Below are positions 18,171-28,155 of a stretch of DNA of 64,000 bases, in pieces; the stretch's first letter is position 1; the number at the start of each line of letters is the position of its first letter. Made by a program: the position numbers and the translations under genes. This stretch comes from Candidatus Howiella intestinavium. GTDB lineage: Bacteria; Bacillota; Clostridia; Oscillospirales; Acutalibacteraceae. The notes beneath the pieces are model-generated. The model saw nothing but the letters and a program-made list of their open reading frames with translations, was not told the origin of the DNA and made no database searches. Where the stretch lies: positions 19,624-83,623 of the forward strand of contig CAJFVX010000031.1 of NCBI GenBank assembly GCA_904420585.1, written 5' to 3'.

Positions 18171-20363
18171 TTATTCGGCGGGAGTCTCCTCGGCAGGAGC
18201 AGCTTCCTTGGCCGGCGCTTCTTCAGCGACCGGTTCCGCGGCGGGAACTTCCTCAGCCACGGGGGCCTCGGCGACTTCCTCGGCCGGGCTCTCCTCCAGC
18301 AGGGCCCGGATGGACAGGCTGACACGCTTGCGCTCAAAATCGATGGCGATGATCTTCACATCGACCTCCTGGCCGATGGACAACTCGTCCTGGGGCTTGT
18401 CGATGCGCCGGTCGGCGATCTGGGAGATGTGGATCAGGCCGTCGATGCCGGGGATAACCCGGGCAAAGGCGCCGTAGGGGGTCATGCTGACCACGGTGGC
18501 CTTGACAACCGAGCCCACGGGGTAATCCCGCTTGAGGATCTCCCAGGGGTTGTCCTCGGCCTTCTTGAAGCCCAGGGAAATCTTCTTCTTCTCGTTGTCG
18601 ATATCCTTGATATAGACCTCAACCGTATCGCCTACGTTCACAATCTCGGAAGGATGCTTGATGCGGGTCCAGGACAGCTCGGAAATGTGGATCATACCGT
18701 CCACGCCGCCCAGGTCCACAAAGGCGCCGTAGCTGGTCAGGGACTTGACCACGCCGGTATAGTGCTGGCCGACTTCCACCTGCTGCCAGAACTTCTCCTC
18801 CAGGGCCTTGCGCTCCTCCCGGAGCACCGAGCGGATGGAACCGATGGCCCGGCGGCCCCGGCCGATTTCAATGATGCGGAAGCGGACCTTCTGGCCCTTC
18901 AGCTCATCCAGGGGCTCGCCCCGGGACAGGGTGGCCTGGGAGGCGGGGATGAAGACCCGCACATTCTCGGTGACGGCGATGAGGCCGCCCTTGATGATCT
19001 CGGTGACCGTGCCTTCCAGAATCTCCTCGCTGTCCTTGGCAGCTACGACCTTGTCCCAGCCGGCGATGGCGTCGAAACGCTTCTTGGACAGCATCACGGT
19101 GCCCTCCTGGTCATTGGTGCGCATGACGATGAGGTTGAGCACATCGCCCACCTTTACCTCGTCCTGCAGCTTGACGGAGGGGTCGGAAGAATACTCGTTC
19201 TGGGAAACGTACCCAGTCTGCTTGCGGCCGATGTCCACCTGAATCTCCGTGGGGCTGACAGACAGCACGACGCCGCGAACCTTCTGGTCTGTATTTAAAC
19301 TGTTCAGGGACGCCTCCAGGGCCTCCTCAAAAGTCATCTCCTCAAAAGACTTCTCGGTTACGGGTTCGGCCGGCGCAGCAGCCTGCTCGCCGGTGGTCTC
19401 GGCCGGCGCGGCGGCCTCGGTTACGGATTCGGCCGGCGTGGCAGCCGGTTCGCTGGTGGTCTCGGCCGGTGTGACGGCCGCGTCGCTGCCCTCGACAGTG
19501 TTCAAAATCTCGGACATAGTTTTTAGTACCTCCTTTATTATACCCGCGGGCGTCGATGCGCCCGCCGCAACGCCGATGGAGACGGCCCGCCGAATCTCCT
19601 CTTCCGGAATCTCGGCGGCGGTTTCGATCAGGAAGGTACGCGGACACAGGGCAGCGCACACGTCCCGGAGCTTGGCCGTATTCGAACTGTGCCGTCCCCC
19701 GATGACGAGCATCAGGTCGGAGGAACGGGCCAGCTGAGCAGCCTCTTCTTGCCTCGCAGCAGTTGCATTACATATTGTATCAAAAATGATCGCGTTTGTA
19801 TACACTTTTTTCAAAGTTTTTTGGCACGCATTCCAGATTTCGGCGTGAAAAGTGGTCTGGGCCACCGCCGTAACCGGCGCATGGGCCAGTTCTGGCCGCT
19901 CTGCCGCCAGTTTTTCCAGCTCTTCCGGGGTCTGAAAGACGTAGGACGGCCCCTGGCAGTGCCCCCGGATGCCCAGCACCTCCTGATGGGATGCGTCCCC
20001 GGCGATGAGCACCGTCCGGCCGGCCGCCGACGCCTCCCGGACAATCCGGTGGATTTTCGCCACATAGGGACAGGTGGCGTCGGCCACCGCCAATCCCATG
20101 GCCGCCGCCTGGGCGTAGACCGCCTGTTCCACCCCGTGGGAGCGGATGACCACGGTTTCGTCCCCTGCGGCCTCCTCCGGCCGCTCCACGATGCGGACGC
20201 CCCGGCCGGCCAGTTCCTCCACCAATTGGGGATTGTGGATGATGGGCCCTAAGGTGCAGACCTTTTTTCCCTCATCCAGCAGATGATAAACCATCTCCAC
20301 TGCCCGGTTGACCCCAAAGCAGAAGCCGGCGGTCTTGGCCAGGGTGATTTTCGTCCGGCTCAT
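18171..20363 (-). CDS. ispH-rpsA: Fused 4-hydroxy-3-methylbut-2-enyl diphosphate reductase (IspH/LytB) and ribosomal protein S1
   Basis: Single frame: N-terminal IspH ([35 protein letters not shown]) then Ala/Pro/Thr linker and four S1 repeats (e.g. [28 protein letters not shown]), acidic Ala/Glu tail. Confidence 0.93.
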   Translation of the reverse strand: MSRTKITLAKTAGFCFGVNRAVEMVYHLLDEGKKVCTLGPIIHNPQLVEELAGRGVRIVERPEEAAGDETVVIRSHGVEQAVYAQAAAMGLAVADATCPYVAKIHRIVREASAAGRTVLIAGDASHQEVLGIRGHCQGPSYVFQTPEELEKLAAERPELAHAPVTAVAQTTFHAEIWNACQKTLKKVYTNAIIFDTICNATAARQEEAAQLARSSDLMLVIGGRHSSNTAKLRDVCAALCPRTFLIETAAEIPEEEIRRAVSIGVAAGASTPAGIIKEVLKTMSEILNTVEGSDAAVTPAETTSEPAATPAESVTEAAAPAETTGEQAAAPAEPVTEKSFEEMTFEEALEASLNSLNTDQKVRGVVLSVSPTEIQVDIGRKQTGYVSQNEYSSDPSVKLQDEVKVGDVLNLIVMRTNDQEGTVMLSKKRFDAIAGWDKVVAAKDSEEILEGTVTEIIKGGLIAVTENVRVFIPASQATLSRGEPLDELKGQKVRFRIIEIGRGRRAIGSIRSVLREERKALEEKFWQQVEVGQHYTGVVKSLTSYGAFVDLGGVDGMIHISELSWTRIKHPSEIVNVGDTVEVYIKDIDNEKKKISLGFKKAEDNPWEILKRDYPVGSVVKATVVSMTPYGAFARVIPGIDGLIHISQIADRRIDKPQDELSIGQEVDVKIIAIDFERKRVSLSIRALLEESPAEEVAEAPVAEEVPAAEPVAEEAPAKEAAPAEETPAE

Positions 20364-21010
20364 GCCTTGTCCTCCCCGGCCTTGCCGCCCTTGCCCGGGC
20401 CGCCCATCTCCTCCCACAGCGCAGTGATGCGGGACATGATTTCGCCGGTGACCCGCTTGAGATCCTGCCGGGAGGTGGGATCCACCTGCAGGGCCGCGTT
20501 GGGAATTTTCTCCCCGTAGGTGATGTCGATGCGCTTAAAAGGGCCTACCTTGCCGTGGTAGTTGACGGCTGCCGGCACCACATCGGCCCCGGTGGCCGCC
20601 GCGATGACCGCCACCCCCGACTTGGCCCGCATGGGCCGTCCGTCCGGCTCCTTGGTGCGGGTGCCCTCGGGGAAAATGCCCAGGATGTCCCCCCGGCGGA
20701 CGATTTCCTCGGCCTTTTCCATGGCGGCTGTATCCCCGGCCCCCCGCTTGATGGGGAAGCCCCCCATGTTCCGGTAGAACCAGCCCATAATGGGATTGTG
20801 GAACAGCTCCTCCTTGGCCATGAAAAAGATGGGCCGCTTGCAGGTCAGCACCAAAAAGGCGATATCCAGATAGGAGGTGTGGTTGCAGCAGAGGATAAGC
20901 CCTCCCTCCTCGGGGACATTCTCCCGCCGGTGGCCCTTGTACCAGAATATCATGCGGGCCAGGGGCCGGCCTAGGGCCCGCACAATGCGATAATATGCCG
21001 ACATGGACAA
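20360..21010 (-). CDS. plsC: 1-acyl-sn-glycerol-3-phosphate acyltransferase
   Basis: CNHTSYLD (HX4D-like), FPEGTRT, IPAAV-type motifs; 4-bp overlap with ispH start. Confidence 0.9.
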   Translation of the reverse strand: MSMSAYYRIVRALGRPLARMIFWYKGHRRENVPEEGGLILCCNHTSYLDIAFLVLTCKRPIFFMAKEELFHNPIMGWFYRNMGGFPIKRGAGDTAAMEKAEEIVRRGDILGIFPEGTRTKEPDGRPMRAKSGVAVIAAATGADVVPAAVNYHGKVGPFKRIDITYGEKIPNAALQVDPTSRQDLKRVTGEIMSRITALWEEMGGPGKGGKAGEDKA

Positions 21011-21060
21011 AACGCTCCTTTTCTTCCCCGCTGAGATGCGGGGGTATATACCGGACGGCC

Positions 21061-21726
21061 TTACGCCAGCCGCTGCCGGATGATGCCGGTCATACGGGCC
21101 ACCGACTGCTCCAGGGTATCCCCGGTGGTGTCCACCCGTATGGCGTCTTCCGCCGGCTTTAAGGGGGCCACCGCCCGGCTTTCGTCCTGGGCGTCCCGCT
21201 GCTTCATATCCCGCAGCACGTCCTGGAAGGTCACTTCCTGACCCTTTTCCATCAGTTCTTCGTACCGCCGCCGGGCCCGCTCCTCCGCCGAGGCGGTGAG
21301 GAAAATCTTCACATTGGCCTGGGGCAGCACCACCGTACCGATGTCCCGGCCGTCCATGACCACGTCGTGGGTGCGGGCCAGTTCCCGCTGCTGCTCCAGC
21401 AGGAAGCGGCGCACGGCCGGCAGGGCTGAGGACGCCGAGGCCATCATGGAGACCTCCGGCGTGCGGATTTGGCCGCTCACATTCTCCCCGTTTAAATAGA
21501 CCTGCTGCAGACCCTCCTCAAACCGGATGTCCACCCGGATACCCGGCAGGGCCGCCTCCACCTTGTCGGTGTCGGCCGCGTCGATATGCTGCCGCAGCAG
21601 GTAGAGGGCCACCGTCCGATACAAAGCGCCGGTGTCCACATAGATATACCCCAACTCCCCGGCGATTCTGCGGGCCAGGGTACTTTTCCCCGCGCCGGCG
21701 GGGCCGTCTATAGCGATGGATTTCAT
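21061..21726 (-). CDS. cmk: Cytidylate kinase
   Basis: MKSIAIDGPAGAGKSTLARRIA, DTGALYRTVAL, VMDGRDIGTVVLPQA. Confidence 0.95.
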   Translation of the reverse strand: MKSIAIDGPAGAGKSTLARRIAGELGYIYVDTGALYRTVALYLLRQHIDAADTDKVEAALPGIRVDIRFEEGLQQVYLNGENVSGQIRTPEVSMMASASSALPAVRRFLLEQQRELARTHDVVMDGRDIGTVVLPQANVKIFLTASAEERARRRYEELMEKGQEVTFQDVLRDMKQRDAQDESRAVAPLKPAEDAIRVDTTGDTLEQSVARMTGIIRQRLA

Positions 21727-21728
21727 CC

Positions 21729-23024
21729 TTACTCCTCCTTTGATTGGGACGCCGCCATGGACCGGCCGGCAAGATACCCGGTTGACCAGGCGATTTGCAG
21801 GTTGAAGCCGCCGGTGTAGGCGTCCAGGTCCAGCACCTCTCCGGCAAAGTACAGCCCCTCGCACCGTTTGGATGCCATGGTGTGGGGGTCTACCTCCTTC
21901 ACCGGTACGCCGCCCCTGGTGACAATGGCCTCCTCCACCGGCCGGAAGCCGGTGATGGAAAGGGGCAGGGCCTTGCAGAGGGCGCAGAGCCTTCCCCGCA
22001 TCTCCCGGGTGACCTGGTGGGTCTTCACATGGCCGGGAATCCCTGTCAGCCGCACCATGACCGGGATGAGCTTGCGGGGCAGCAGTTCCTCCAGGCTGTT
22101 GGAAAAATCCCGGTTGGCGTATTTGGAAAAATCCCGCTGGACTCTGGCATCCAGCTGTTCGGGGGTCAGAGCCGGCTTCAAATCGATGACGGCCTTATAG
22201 ACCTGCCGCTCGGGGTGGCGCAGGTGGGCGCTGGCGCTGAGAACCATGGGGCCGGACAGGCCGAAGTGGGTGAAGAGCATTTCGCCGAAGTCGGTATACA
22301 CCGGTTTCTTTTTCCCCTCTTCCAGGATTTTCAGCCCCACGTTCCGCAGGCTCAGCCCCTGCAAATCGGTGCACCAGCCCTCGTGGACGGTGAGGGGTAC
22401 AAGGGAGGGGCCCGTCTCGGTCAGGCTGTGGCCGGCCTCCTCCGCCAGCCGGTAGCCGTCGCCGGTGGAGCCGGTGGCCGGGTAGGAAAGGCCGCCGGTG
22501 GCGATAAGCACCCGGTCTGCCTGCAGCTGCCGCCCGTCCTCCAGCCGGACGCCCGTCACCCGGTTTGCAGGCGGCGGGTTTTTACAAGGCGCATCCGGCA
22601 GGGACAGAGGCTCCAGCACAAGGCCGGTGACCCGGCCCTGCAATATTCTGACGCCCGCCTCTCCCACGGCGGCGGTCAGGGCGTCCACAATGTCCACCGC
22701 CCGGTCAGACTGGGGGAAAACCCGGTTCCCCCGCTCCACCTTCAGAGGCACTCCGGCCTTTTCAAAGAATTCCATGACGGCGGCGGGAGGAAAGGCAGAA
22801 AAGGCGGTGTAGAGAAAGCGGCCATTTCGGGGGACGGCGGCGATGAGGGCGTCCCTATCGGCGGCGTTGGTCAGGTTGCATCGCCCCTTGCCGGTTATCA
22901 GCAGCTTGCGGGCGGGCCGCTCCCGGCGCTCCACCAGGGTGACCCGGCATCCGGCCCGGGCGGCTTCATAAGCGGCCAGCATCCCTGCCGGCCCTCCGCC
23001 TGCGACGAGGACGGCTGCTCCCAT
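21729..23024 (-). CDS. HI0933/BaiN-family NAD(P)/FAD-dependent oxidoreductase
   Basis: GGGPAGMLAAYEAARAG Rossmann, GKGRCNLTNA, ATGGLSYPATGSTGDGYRLAEEAGH, GGFNLQIAWSTGYLAG. Confidence 0.9.
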   Translation of the reverse strand: MGAAVLVAGGGPAGMLAAYEAARAGCRVTLVERRERPARKLLITGKGRCNLTNAADRDALIAAVPRNGRFLYTAFSAFPPAAVMEFFEKAGVPLKVERGNRVFPQSDRAVDIVDALTAAVGEAGVRILQGRVTGLVLEPLSLPDAPCKNPPPANRVTGVRLEDGRQLQADRVLIATGGLSYPATGSTGDGYRLAEEAGHSLTETGPSLVPLTVHEGWCTDLQGLSLRNVGLKILEEGKKKPVYTDFGEMLFTHFGLSGPMVLSASAHLRHPERQVYKAVIDLKPALTPEQLDARVQRDFSKYANRDFSNSLEELLPRKLIPVMVRLTGIPGHVKTHQVTREMRGRLCALCKALPLSITGFRPVEEAIVTRGGVPVKEVDPHTMASKRCEGLYFAGEVLDLDAYTGGFNLQIAWSTGYLAGRSMAASQSKEE

Positions 23025-23199
23025 TCCTTTCCCTCCTTTTACATCTTCATCCGTATAAAAGTTATTATAACACGAAATCCGGGGCCGGCACAACCGGCCC
23101 CGGAAAATTTATCCCTTTTATACACTGCCGGCAGGGCGTCCATGCCTATGGAATACCTCCAATGGGTTAAGACGTTTGCTTTTGCTGCCTGCCGTGCGC

Positions 23200-23895
23200 C
23201 TATTCTCCGACGGCCAGCACATCCAGCAGCCGTCGGACAAAATCCGCCGCTATAACGGAGGCCCTTTCGCAGTTCTTTTCAAAAGCATCCGGGCCATCGG
23301 CTTCGGCCGTATCGGTGATGGTACGCACGGCGAGAAAGGGTATTTTATGCACATAACAGACCTGTGCCGCGGCCGCCGTCTCCATATCCACCGACAAGGG
23401 GGCAAAGCGCCGCCGGATTTCCGCCCGCCTCTTTCCTTCCACAAAGGTGTCCCCCGTGACGCTGTCGCCGAACCGGATGGGATGCGCCGCCCCCGCCGCG
23501 GCCATACGGGCGGCGGCCAGGAGCCTCGGATCCGATGGGAAAAAGGGTGTTTCCATCCAGGGGTGGAAGTCGGTGAGAATGTCCTCGTCCATGTCGTGAT
23601 AAGCGGCCCGCTGGGTCACCACCGTGTCAAACAGCCCGACCTTTTCATCCAGCCCCCCGGCCGTCCCGGCGTTGATGACGGCCGTCGCCCCAAAGGCGTC
23701 GATGAGAAGCTGTGCGGCCACAGCGGCGTTTACCTTGCCTACGCCGCTGTATACGGCCGTGGCCTCCCACGCCCCCAGCCGGCCCGTATGGAAGGTCAGC
23801 ATGGCCTTGCGGTCCGTCCGGACACCCTGAATATGGGGTAAAAAGGGGGCCAATTCGGTATCCGAAGCACATAGGATTCCTATTTTTTGCAGCAT
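23200..23895 (-). CDS. mtnN: 5'-methylthioadenosine/S-adenosylhomocysteine nucleosidase
   Basis: MLQKIGILCASDTELAPF, INAGTAGGLDEKV, SVDMETAAAAQVCY motifs; start at MLQKIG. Confidence 0.85.
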   Translation of the reverse strand: MLQKIGILCASDTELAPFLPHIQGVRTDRKAMLTFHTGRLGAWEATAVYSGVGKVNAAVAAQLLIDAFGATAVINAGTAGGLDEKVGLFDTVVTQRAAYHDMDEDILTDFHPWMETPFFPSDPRLLAAARMAAAGAAHPIRFGDSVTGDTFVEGKRRAEIRRRFAPLSVDMETAAAAQVCYVHKIPFLAVRTITDTAEADGPDAFEKNCERASVIAADFVRRLLDVLAVGE

Positions 23896-23926
23896 TTCTA
23901 TCCCTCCCGGACCTTGTTCCGTCCGC

Positions 23927-25342
23927 CTACTTCTCTGCAAGCCGTTCCGCATTTTTCCGCCGCACCAGGGCGGGGTCAGCCGCCTTTCCCAGCCGCCCCA
24001 TGGCCTGGCCCACAAAGAAGCCCAACACCTTTTCCTCCCCCGACAGGTACTGCGCCACTGCGGCCGGATGAGCTGCCAGCACCTCTTCAATGACCCCATC
24101 GACCGCATTTTCGTCACAGGTAAGATACAGCCCTTCCCGGCGGGCGATGTCTTCCGGCTCCTCCCCCGTCCGGTACATCTGCCCCAAAATCTGCCGGGCG
24201 CTTCCCTTGCTGATGCGGCCGGTTTCCTGCATCTCCGTCAGCCGGGCCAGGGCTTCGGGTTTGGGGAGTCGGGACATGCCCCGCCCTTCTTCTTTTATAC
24301 ATCGCAGCAGTTCCACCCGGATGAGGGAGGCCGCCGCCTTATAGGCCGGATAGCAGGCTGTAACCTGGTCGTAAAAGTCGGACAGGGCCCGGTCGTCGGT
24401 CAGCAGGGCGGCGTCCTCGTCCGGCAGCCCCAGGGCGAGATACCGCTTCTGCCGGGATTCCGGCATTTCGGGCAGGGTGCGCGCCAAGGCCTCCACCTCT
24501 TCTCTGGTAAGGCGCAGAGGCGGCAGGTCGGGCTCGGGGAAATAGCGGTAGTCGGCCGCCTCGGCCTTATCCCGCAGGCTGTGGGTCAGGCCGGTCTTTT
24601 CGTCAAACCGGCGGGTTTCCTGCACCACCTGCCCCCCGGCGGCCAGCAGCTCCACCTGCCGCCGGTACTCGGCTTCCACCGCCCGGCGCACCGTCCGCAG
24701 GGAGCTGAGATTCTTCATCTCGGTGCGCACGCCAAGAGGCTCGCCCGGCCGGCAGACCGACAGATTCACGTCACAGCGCAGGGAGCCCTCCTCCATCCGG
24801 CCGTCGCAGACCCCGGCGTACCGTAGCCGACGGGCCACGGCCGCCACAAAGTCCCGGGCCTCCTCGGGGGTATGAATTTCCGGCCGGGTGACGATTTCCA
24901 CTAAGGGCACCCCGCACCGGTTATAGTCCGCCCGGGAGACGCCGGCTTCCGGGTCGTGGGTCAGTTTGCCTGCATCCTCTTCTATATGGATCCGCTGGAT
25001 GCCGATGCGCCGGCCGGCTGCCTCCACATACCCGCCTTTGCAGATGGGATGGTAAAACTGGGTGATTTGGTAGGCTTTGGGCAGGTCGGGATAAAAGTAG
25101 TTCTTCCGGTCAAAGGCGCTGTACAGCTGGATTTCTCCGTGCAGGCAGAGCCCCGCCTTCACCGCCAGCTCCACCGCCTTCCGGTTTAGCACCGGCAGCG
25201 TCCCCGGGAATCCCATGCACACCGGGCAGGTCCGGGTGTTCTCCTCTCCCCCGAACCGGTTGGCGCAGGCGCAGAACAGCTTGGTTTCGGTGGACAGCTC
25301 GGCGTGGATTTCCAGGCCCACCGTCAGCTGGTAGTCCATCAT
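23927..25342 (-). CDS. gatB: Aspartyl/glutamyl-tRNA amidotransferase subunit B
   Basis: LTVGLEIHAELSTETKLFC, CPVCMGFPGTLPVLN, HIEEDAGKLTHD, EMKNLSSLRTV. Confidence 0.95.
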   Translation of the reverse strand: MMDYQLTVGLEIHAELSTETKLFCACANRFGGEENTRTCPVCMGFPGTLPVLNRKAVELAVKAGLCLHGEIQLYSAFDRKNYFYPDLPKAYQITQFYHPICKGGYVEAAGRRIGIQRIHIEEDAGKLTHDPEAGVSRADYNRCGVPLVEIVTRPEIHTPEEARDFVAAVARRLRYAGVCDGRMEEGSLRCDVNLSVCRPGEPLGVRTEMKNLSSLRTVRRAVEAEYRRQVELLAAGGQVVQETRRFDEKTGLTHSLRDKAEAADYRYFPEPDLPPLRLTREEVEALARTLPEMPESRQKRYLALGLPDEDAALLTDDRALSDFYDQVTACYPAYKAAASLIRVELLRCIKEEGRGMSRLPKPEALARLTEMQETGRISKGSARQILGQMYRTGEEPEDIARREGLYLTCDENAVDGVIEEVLAAHPAAVAQYLSGEEKVLGFFVGQAMGRLGKAADPALVRRKNAERLAEK

Positions 25343-26757
25343 ACCCCTCCCCCTTCCAGAAAGGCTTCCGCCGCATCCAGCAGGGCCTCCTCATCAAAGG
25401 CCCGGCCCATGAGGCTCATGCCCACCGGCAGGCCCGCCGCCGTGCGGCCGGCCGGGAAGGTCAGGGCCGGCAGGCCGGCCAGGCTGGCCGGGACGGTGCA
25501 GGCGTCGGCCGCATACTGCTCGGCCGGCTGACTATCCTTCTGCCCAACCGGCCAGGCCGGTTCGGGAGCGGTGGGAACCAAAAGCAGGCGGCATGCGGAA
25601 AAGAGGGCGTCAAATTCCGCCCGCAGGCTTTCCCGGACGGCGGCCGCCCGCTGGTAGTACTGCTGATAATACCCCCTGGAAAGGGCGTAGTTTCCCAGCA
25701 GAATCCGGCGCTCCACCTCCCGGCCAAAGCCCCGGTTCCGGCTGTCGGTTACCCGTTCGGCGTAGGTATTTCCCCGGCCGGACAGGCCGTACCGCACCCC
25801 GTCGTAGCGGCTTAGGTTGCTGGCCGCCTCGGCCGAGGACAGCAGATAGTAGGCCGCCACCCCATAGCGGTAGCTGGGCAGGGACACCTCCCGCACCCGC
25901 CAGCCTAAGTTTTCAAAAGCCGCCGCCGTCCGGGCGGCCAGGGCGGCCGTTTCAGGCGAAAGGTCTTTATAAAACTCCACCGGCAGACCGATGGTTTTGA
26001 TATAGGCATCGCCGCCCGCCGCAGGGGGCGTCCCCTTCCGGCTGGTGGCATCCCGGGGATCCTGCCCCGCCATGGCCCGAAAAAGCAGCCGGCAGTCGGC
26101 CGGGGTGCGGGCTATGGGGCCGATTTGATCCATAGAGGAGGCAAAGGCGATAAGGCCGTACCGGGATACGGCCCCGTAGGTGGGGCGCAGGCCGGTGAGG
26201 CCGCAGAAGGCGGCGGGCTGCTGCACCGAACCGCCCGTATCCGTCCCCAGGGCGGCGGGGGCCAGCCCGGCGGCCACGGCCGCCGCCGAGCCGCCGGAGG
26301 AGCCTCCCGGCACCCGGCCGGGGGCGGCGGGGTTTTCCGGCCCGCCGAAGCAGGACGTTTGGGAGGTGCTGCCCATGGCAAATTCGTCCATATTGGTCTT
26401 GCCCAGCACCACCATACCGGCTCCCTCCAGCCGCTCCACCGCCGTGGCCGTATAGGGCGGCACAAAGTCGGCCAGCATACGGGAGGCGCAGGTGGTGCGT
26501 ATCCCGTGGATACAGATGTTATCCTTTACGGCCAGGGGCAGGCCGGTCAGAGGCCCGGCCGTCCCCCCATCCAGCGCCCGCTGGGCCGCTTTCGCCCGGG
26601 TCATGGCCCGCTCCTCACAGAGGGTCAGATAGCTGTGCCAGCGGCTGTCCTCCAGCCGGATTCTATCCAAAAAAGCCCGGGCTATCTCGGGCGCCGACAG
26701 CTGCCGGCCTGCCAGCAGCTGTCCCAGTTCTGTCAGCCCCATGGCGGTTATATCCAT
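25339..26757 (-). CDS. gatA: Aspartyl/glutamyl-tRNA amidotransferase subunit A
   Basis: Amidase signature: GGSSGGSAAAVAAGLAPAALGTDTGGSVQQPAAFCG; start MDITAMG at 26757. Confidence 0.95.
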   Translation of the reverse strand: MDITAMGLTELGQLLAGRQLSAPEIARAFLDRIRLEDSRWHSYLTLCEERAMTRAKAAQRALDGGTAGPLTGLPLAVKDNICIHGIRTTCASRMLADFVPPYTATAVERLEGAGMVVLGKTNMDEFAMGSTSQTSCFGGPENPAAPGRVPGGSSGGSAAAVAAGLAPAALGTDTGGSVQQPAAFCGLTGLRPTYGAVSRYGLIAFASSMDQIGPIARTPADCRLLFRAMAGQDPRDATSRKGTPPAAGGDAYIKTIGLPVEFYKDLSPETAALAARTAAAFENLGWRVREVSLPSYRYGVAAYYLLSSAEAASNLSRYDGVRYGLSGRGNTYAERVTDSRNRGFGREVERRILLGNYALSRGYYQQYYQRAAAVRESLRAEFDALFSACRLLLVPTAPEPAWPVGQKDSQPAEQYAADACTVPASLAGLPALTFPAGRTAAGLPVGMSLMGRAFDEEALLDAAEAFLEGGGV

Positions 26758-26857
26758 ATGTATCCCCCTTCGGCTTTCCGCCGCCTGTCTTCCGGCTTTC
26801 ACATTTCCTCCGCTGGGGCCGGCGACACTCCTCCGGCACAGCCTGGCAAGGCGGCCC

Positions 26858-27118
26858 TTATACCATCTGCGGCACAAGACAAGCCGTCCCGTCCGCGTCT
26901 TTTGCGTTCTCCAGCATCCGTTCCCGGGGGAAAGAAGGTGCGGCCGTATCCGGCCGCAGGCTGTCCAGCCTGGCGGCCTCTCCCTTTTCCGGGGGCCGGA
27001 TAGGAAAATCCTGCACAGCGTCCATGAGACGGATGATTGCCTCCATCTCCCCGGCGGATATATCTCCATCCGACAGGTACCCCAGGGCGGCCAGATGTTC
27101 TACTTCTTTTGCGTCCAT
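26858..27118 (-). CDS. gatC: Aspartyl/glutamyl-tRNA amidotransferase subunit C
   Basis: 86 aa, N-terminal VEHLAALGYLS and acidic GatC-like profile, directly upstream of gatA. Confidence 0.75.
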   Translation of the reverse strand: MDAKEVEHLAALGYLSDGDISAGEMEAIIRLMDAVQDFPIRPPEKGEAARLDSLRPDTAAPSFPRERMLENAKDADGTACLVPQMV

Positions 27119-27435
27119 GCCTTTCCCTCCTCTTCCGGCCGCCAGCGGCAGCGTTCCATATCCACCCGGCCGTCGGGCAGGAACCGGACGCCCTCGGCCT
27201 CCAGCATGGGCCGCTGCAAGCCGGAAAAGACGTGCGCCGGCGCCAGGGTGCCGTCCTTTTTCACCACCCGGTGGCAGGGGATGCCCGCCGGCGGCCGGCT
27301 TAAAGCCTGTCCCACCCGGCGGGACAGCCGGGGATTCCCCGCCAGGGCGGCTATCTGCCCGTAGCTTGCCACCCGTCCCGGCGGTATGGCCGCCGCGATG
27401 GCAAAAATACGGCCGAATGCACCTGTATTATTCAT
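27100..27435 (-). CDS. MGMT/Ogt-like alkyl-DNA cysteine methyltransferase domain protein
   Basis: IPPGRVASYGQIAALAGNPRLSRRVGQAL...GIPCHRVVKKDGTL active site PCHRV; 111 aa, lacks N-terminal domain. Confidence 0.88.
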   Translation of the reverse strand: MNNTGAFGRIFAIAAAIPPGRVASYGQIAALAGNPRLSRRVGQALSRPPAGIPCHRVVKKDGTLAPAHVFSGLQRPMLEAEGVRFLPDGRVDMERCRWRPEEEGKAWTQKK

Positions 27436-27526
27436 ACAAATCCCCTTTCACCGGCGTCTTGCGGCGCATATGCATATTCTTTCCGATGCAGTACTTGTAA
27501 TCCCTATCATATGGCCGGCCATACGA

Positions 27527-27556
27527 AAAACGCCCGCCTTGCTGCAGGCGGGCGCG
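27527..27556 (-). terminator. Terminator after the 27.56-28.12 kb membrane-protein gene
   Basis: minus: GCCCGCCTGCagcAAGGCGGGCGTTTTTCG. Confidence 0.75.
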
Positions 27557-27560
27557 CACC

Positions 27561-28124
27561 CTATTTTGCGGTTTCGAATTTTCTCGAGCCGATGACGGCG
27601 AAAAAAACGCCGCCCACCAGCAGGGCCACAATGGCGATGGCCACCCCCAGGTTGCCATTGGGCTGCACCGGCACCGCCACCCGCACATCTTCCTCAAATA
27701 CGGTTTCGCCCTCCCGCACAAAGGAAAATTTCCCGCCGGCCGTCTCATAGGATGCGCCCAGGGCGGCGGCTATGCTCTGCAGCTCCTGCCGCAGGGCCTC
27801 CCGGCTGTCTGCGGGGATTTCATCATAGCTTGCGTAGTCCAGAGGGCGCAGAATCTCCCGTATATTTTCGAGGGCCTGTATCACAGCCGTGCAGGCCGTC
27901 TCGCTCACTTCGTATTTCTGGAAAAACTGTGTTGCCTGGGCGATATCCCGGTCGGGCAGGACTACCCGTCCGTTGACCGTCTCCATTTCGGTCTCCAGCT
28001 GCAGGACGACCTCCTGTTCACAGGCGGAGAGCCCCTCCTCCGCCTCCGCCGCTGACACCGGAAGCAGGGCCAGGCAGGCCATAATACAGATAAGCAGAAC
28101 CGTACAGAATCTTTTCATTTCCAT
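27561..28124 (-). CDS. Exported protein with C-terminal transmembrane anchor, unknown function
   Basis: MEMKRFCTVLLICIMACLALLPVSAAEA signal peptide and C-terminal NLGVAIAIVALLVGGVFFAVIG TM. Confidence 0.7.
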   Translation of the reverse strand: MEMKRFCTVLLICIMACLALLPVSAAEAEEGLSACEQEVVLQLETEMETVNGRVVLPDRDIAQATQFFQKYEVSETACTAVIQALENIREILRPLDYASYDEIPADSREALRQELQSIAAALGASYETAGGKFSFVREGETVFEEDVRVAVPVQPNGNLGVAIAIVALLVGGVFFAVIGSRKFETAK

Positions 28125-28155
28125 TCTCCTACAAACGATATTGCCCCCGGGCGGG

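Noticed and set aside
21795-23255. 486-aa plus-strand ORF
   Set aside because: Antisense to the BaiN-like oxidoreductase; artefact.
27100-27435. ATL (alkyltransferase-like, non-catalytic) protein
   Set aside because: The PCHRV cysteine is intact, so a catalytic MGMT is the simpler call.
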